A stretch of DNA of 64,000 nt from Kitasatospora terrestris (GTDB lineage Bacteria > Actinomycetota > Actinomycetes > Streptomycetales > Streptomycetaceae): assembly GCF_039542905.1 (NCBI RefSeq), contig NZ_BAABIS010000001.1, positions 1,240,001 through 1,304,000 of the forward strand. Reading direction: 5' to 3'. Under the pieces are notes generated by a model. That model did not search any database. It was given only the letters and a program-made list of their open reading frames with translations, and had not been told where the DNA came from. A program made the translations under genes and the position numbers. The stretch's first letter is position 1. Each line of letters starts with the position of its first letter. Shown in pieces: positions 63,833-64,000 of the stretch.

Positions 63833-64000
63833 CATGACCACCAACCCGATCGAGCGGTAATGGATTTCCTTCGCATCGCAACTGTTGTTACTCTACGTGG
63901 CCGAGTGATCACGCAACTCTCTGTAGTCGCGGGAGGGACGATGCTACGGACAACGGCGGTATCGCCACGAGGTTCTGGTGCGACATCAGATGGCACCGGT

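Overview
The window is high-GC DNA with frequent GTG starts, GGAGG-type ribosome binding sites, RsbW-like ATPases, an FxLD lanthipeptide cluster and a biosynthetic ROK regulator. This points to Streptomyces or a close relative (Streptomycetaceae). No species-level call is possible from sequence alone.

Region 1 (1-11.3 kb) is the right part of an ACP-dependent biosynthetic cluster that runs off the left edge. It holds two ABC-2 permeases (+). Leftward follow a stand-alone condensation enzyme, an ACP, an acyl-AMP ligase, an SDR and a transglutaminase-like protein. Rightward are an AcpS-type phosphopantetheinyl transferase, a PhyH-type oxygenase and a DUF6271-like protein. A ROK regulator closes the region. 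AT-rich operators with related half-sites lie in the divergent promoter and in front of the ROK gene. Region 2 (11.3-16.9 kb) is mobile-element debris (a decayed Tn3-family transposase) and a mobilisation operon (ribbon-helix-helix accessory protein, HxDHxH relaxase, unknown third gene).

Region 3 (17.1-41.4 kb) is a type I-E CRISPR-Cas locus. The leftward order is cas3 | cse1-cse2-cas7e-cas5e-cas6e-cas1-cas2, followed by array 1 (23 repeats, minus strand). A very large array 2 (about 195 repeats, plus strand) is divergent from cas3. The two arrays have different repeats (6 of 29 positions) but their leaders align without gaps over 51 bp, and leader 1 is embedded in the end of cas2. An IS3-family element with a 4-bp target duplication has cut 25 codons from the end of cas1. 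Between cas3 and cse1 is a cryptic two-repeat mini-CRISPR: degenerate repeats, an exactly 32-nt spacer and a downstream hairpin. Its seed matches the cse1 promoter at 10 of 11 positions, the single mismatch being at position 6, next to an AAC PAM-like triplet. This is the signature of a crRNA-like RNA that lets Cascade repress its own operon, and is the best candidate here for an undescribed regulatory system.

Region 4 (41.4-50.8 kb) is accessory: a truncated HNH/DUF1524 remnant abutting the array, small hypotheticals, a PD-(D/E)xK-like protein, a transposase tail, an LGFP-repeat protein, an APH-like kinase, an XRE-DUF488 fusion with an unknown partner, a frameshifted radical SAM gene, a Nudix hydrolase and an RsbW-like ATPase. 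Region 5 (51.1-61.2 kb) is an FxLD lanthipeptide cluster: a 55-aa precursor, an attenuator-like hairpin, LanB, LanC, a SpaB_C/PCMT methyltransferase, an unknown protein, an RsbW-like ATPase and a divergent regulator. Region 6 (61.2-64 kb) holds an NAD-dependent epimerase and a secreted transglycosylase/NlpC-P60 hydrolase of the type carried by conjugative elements.
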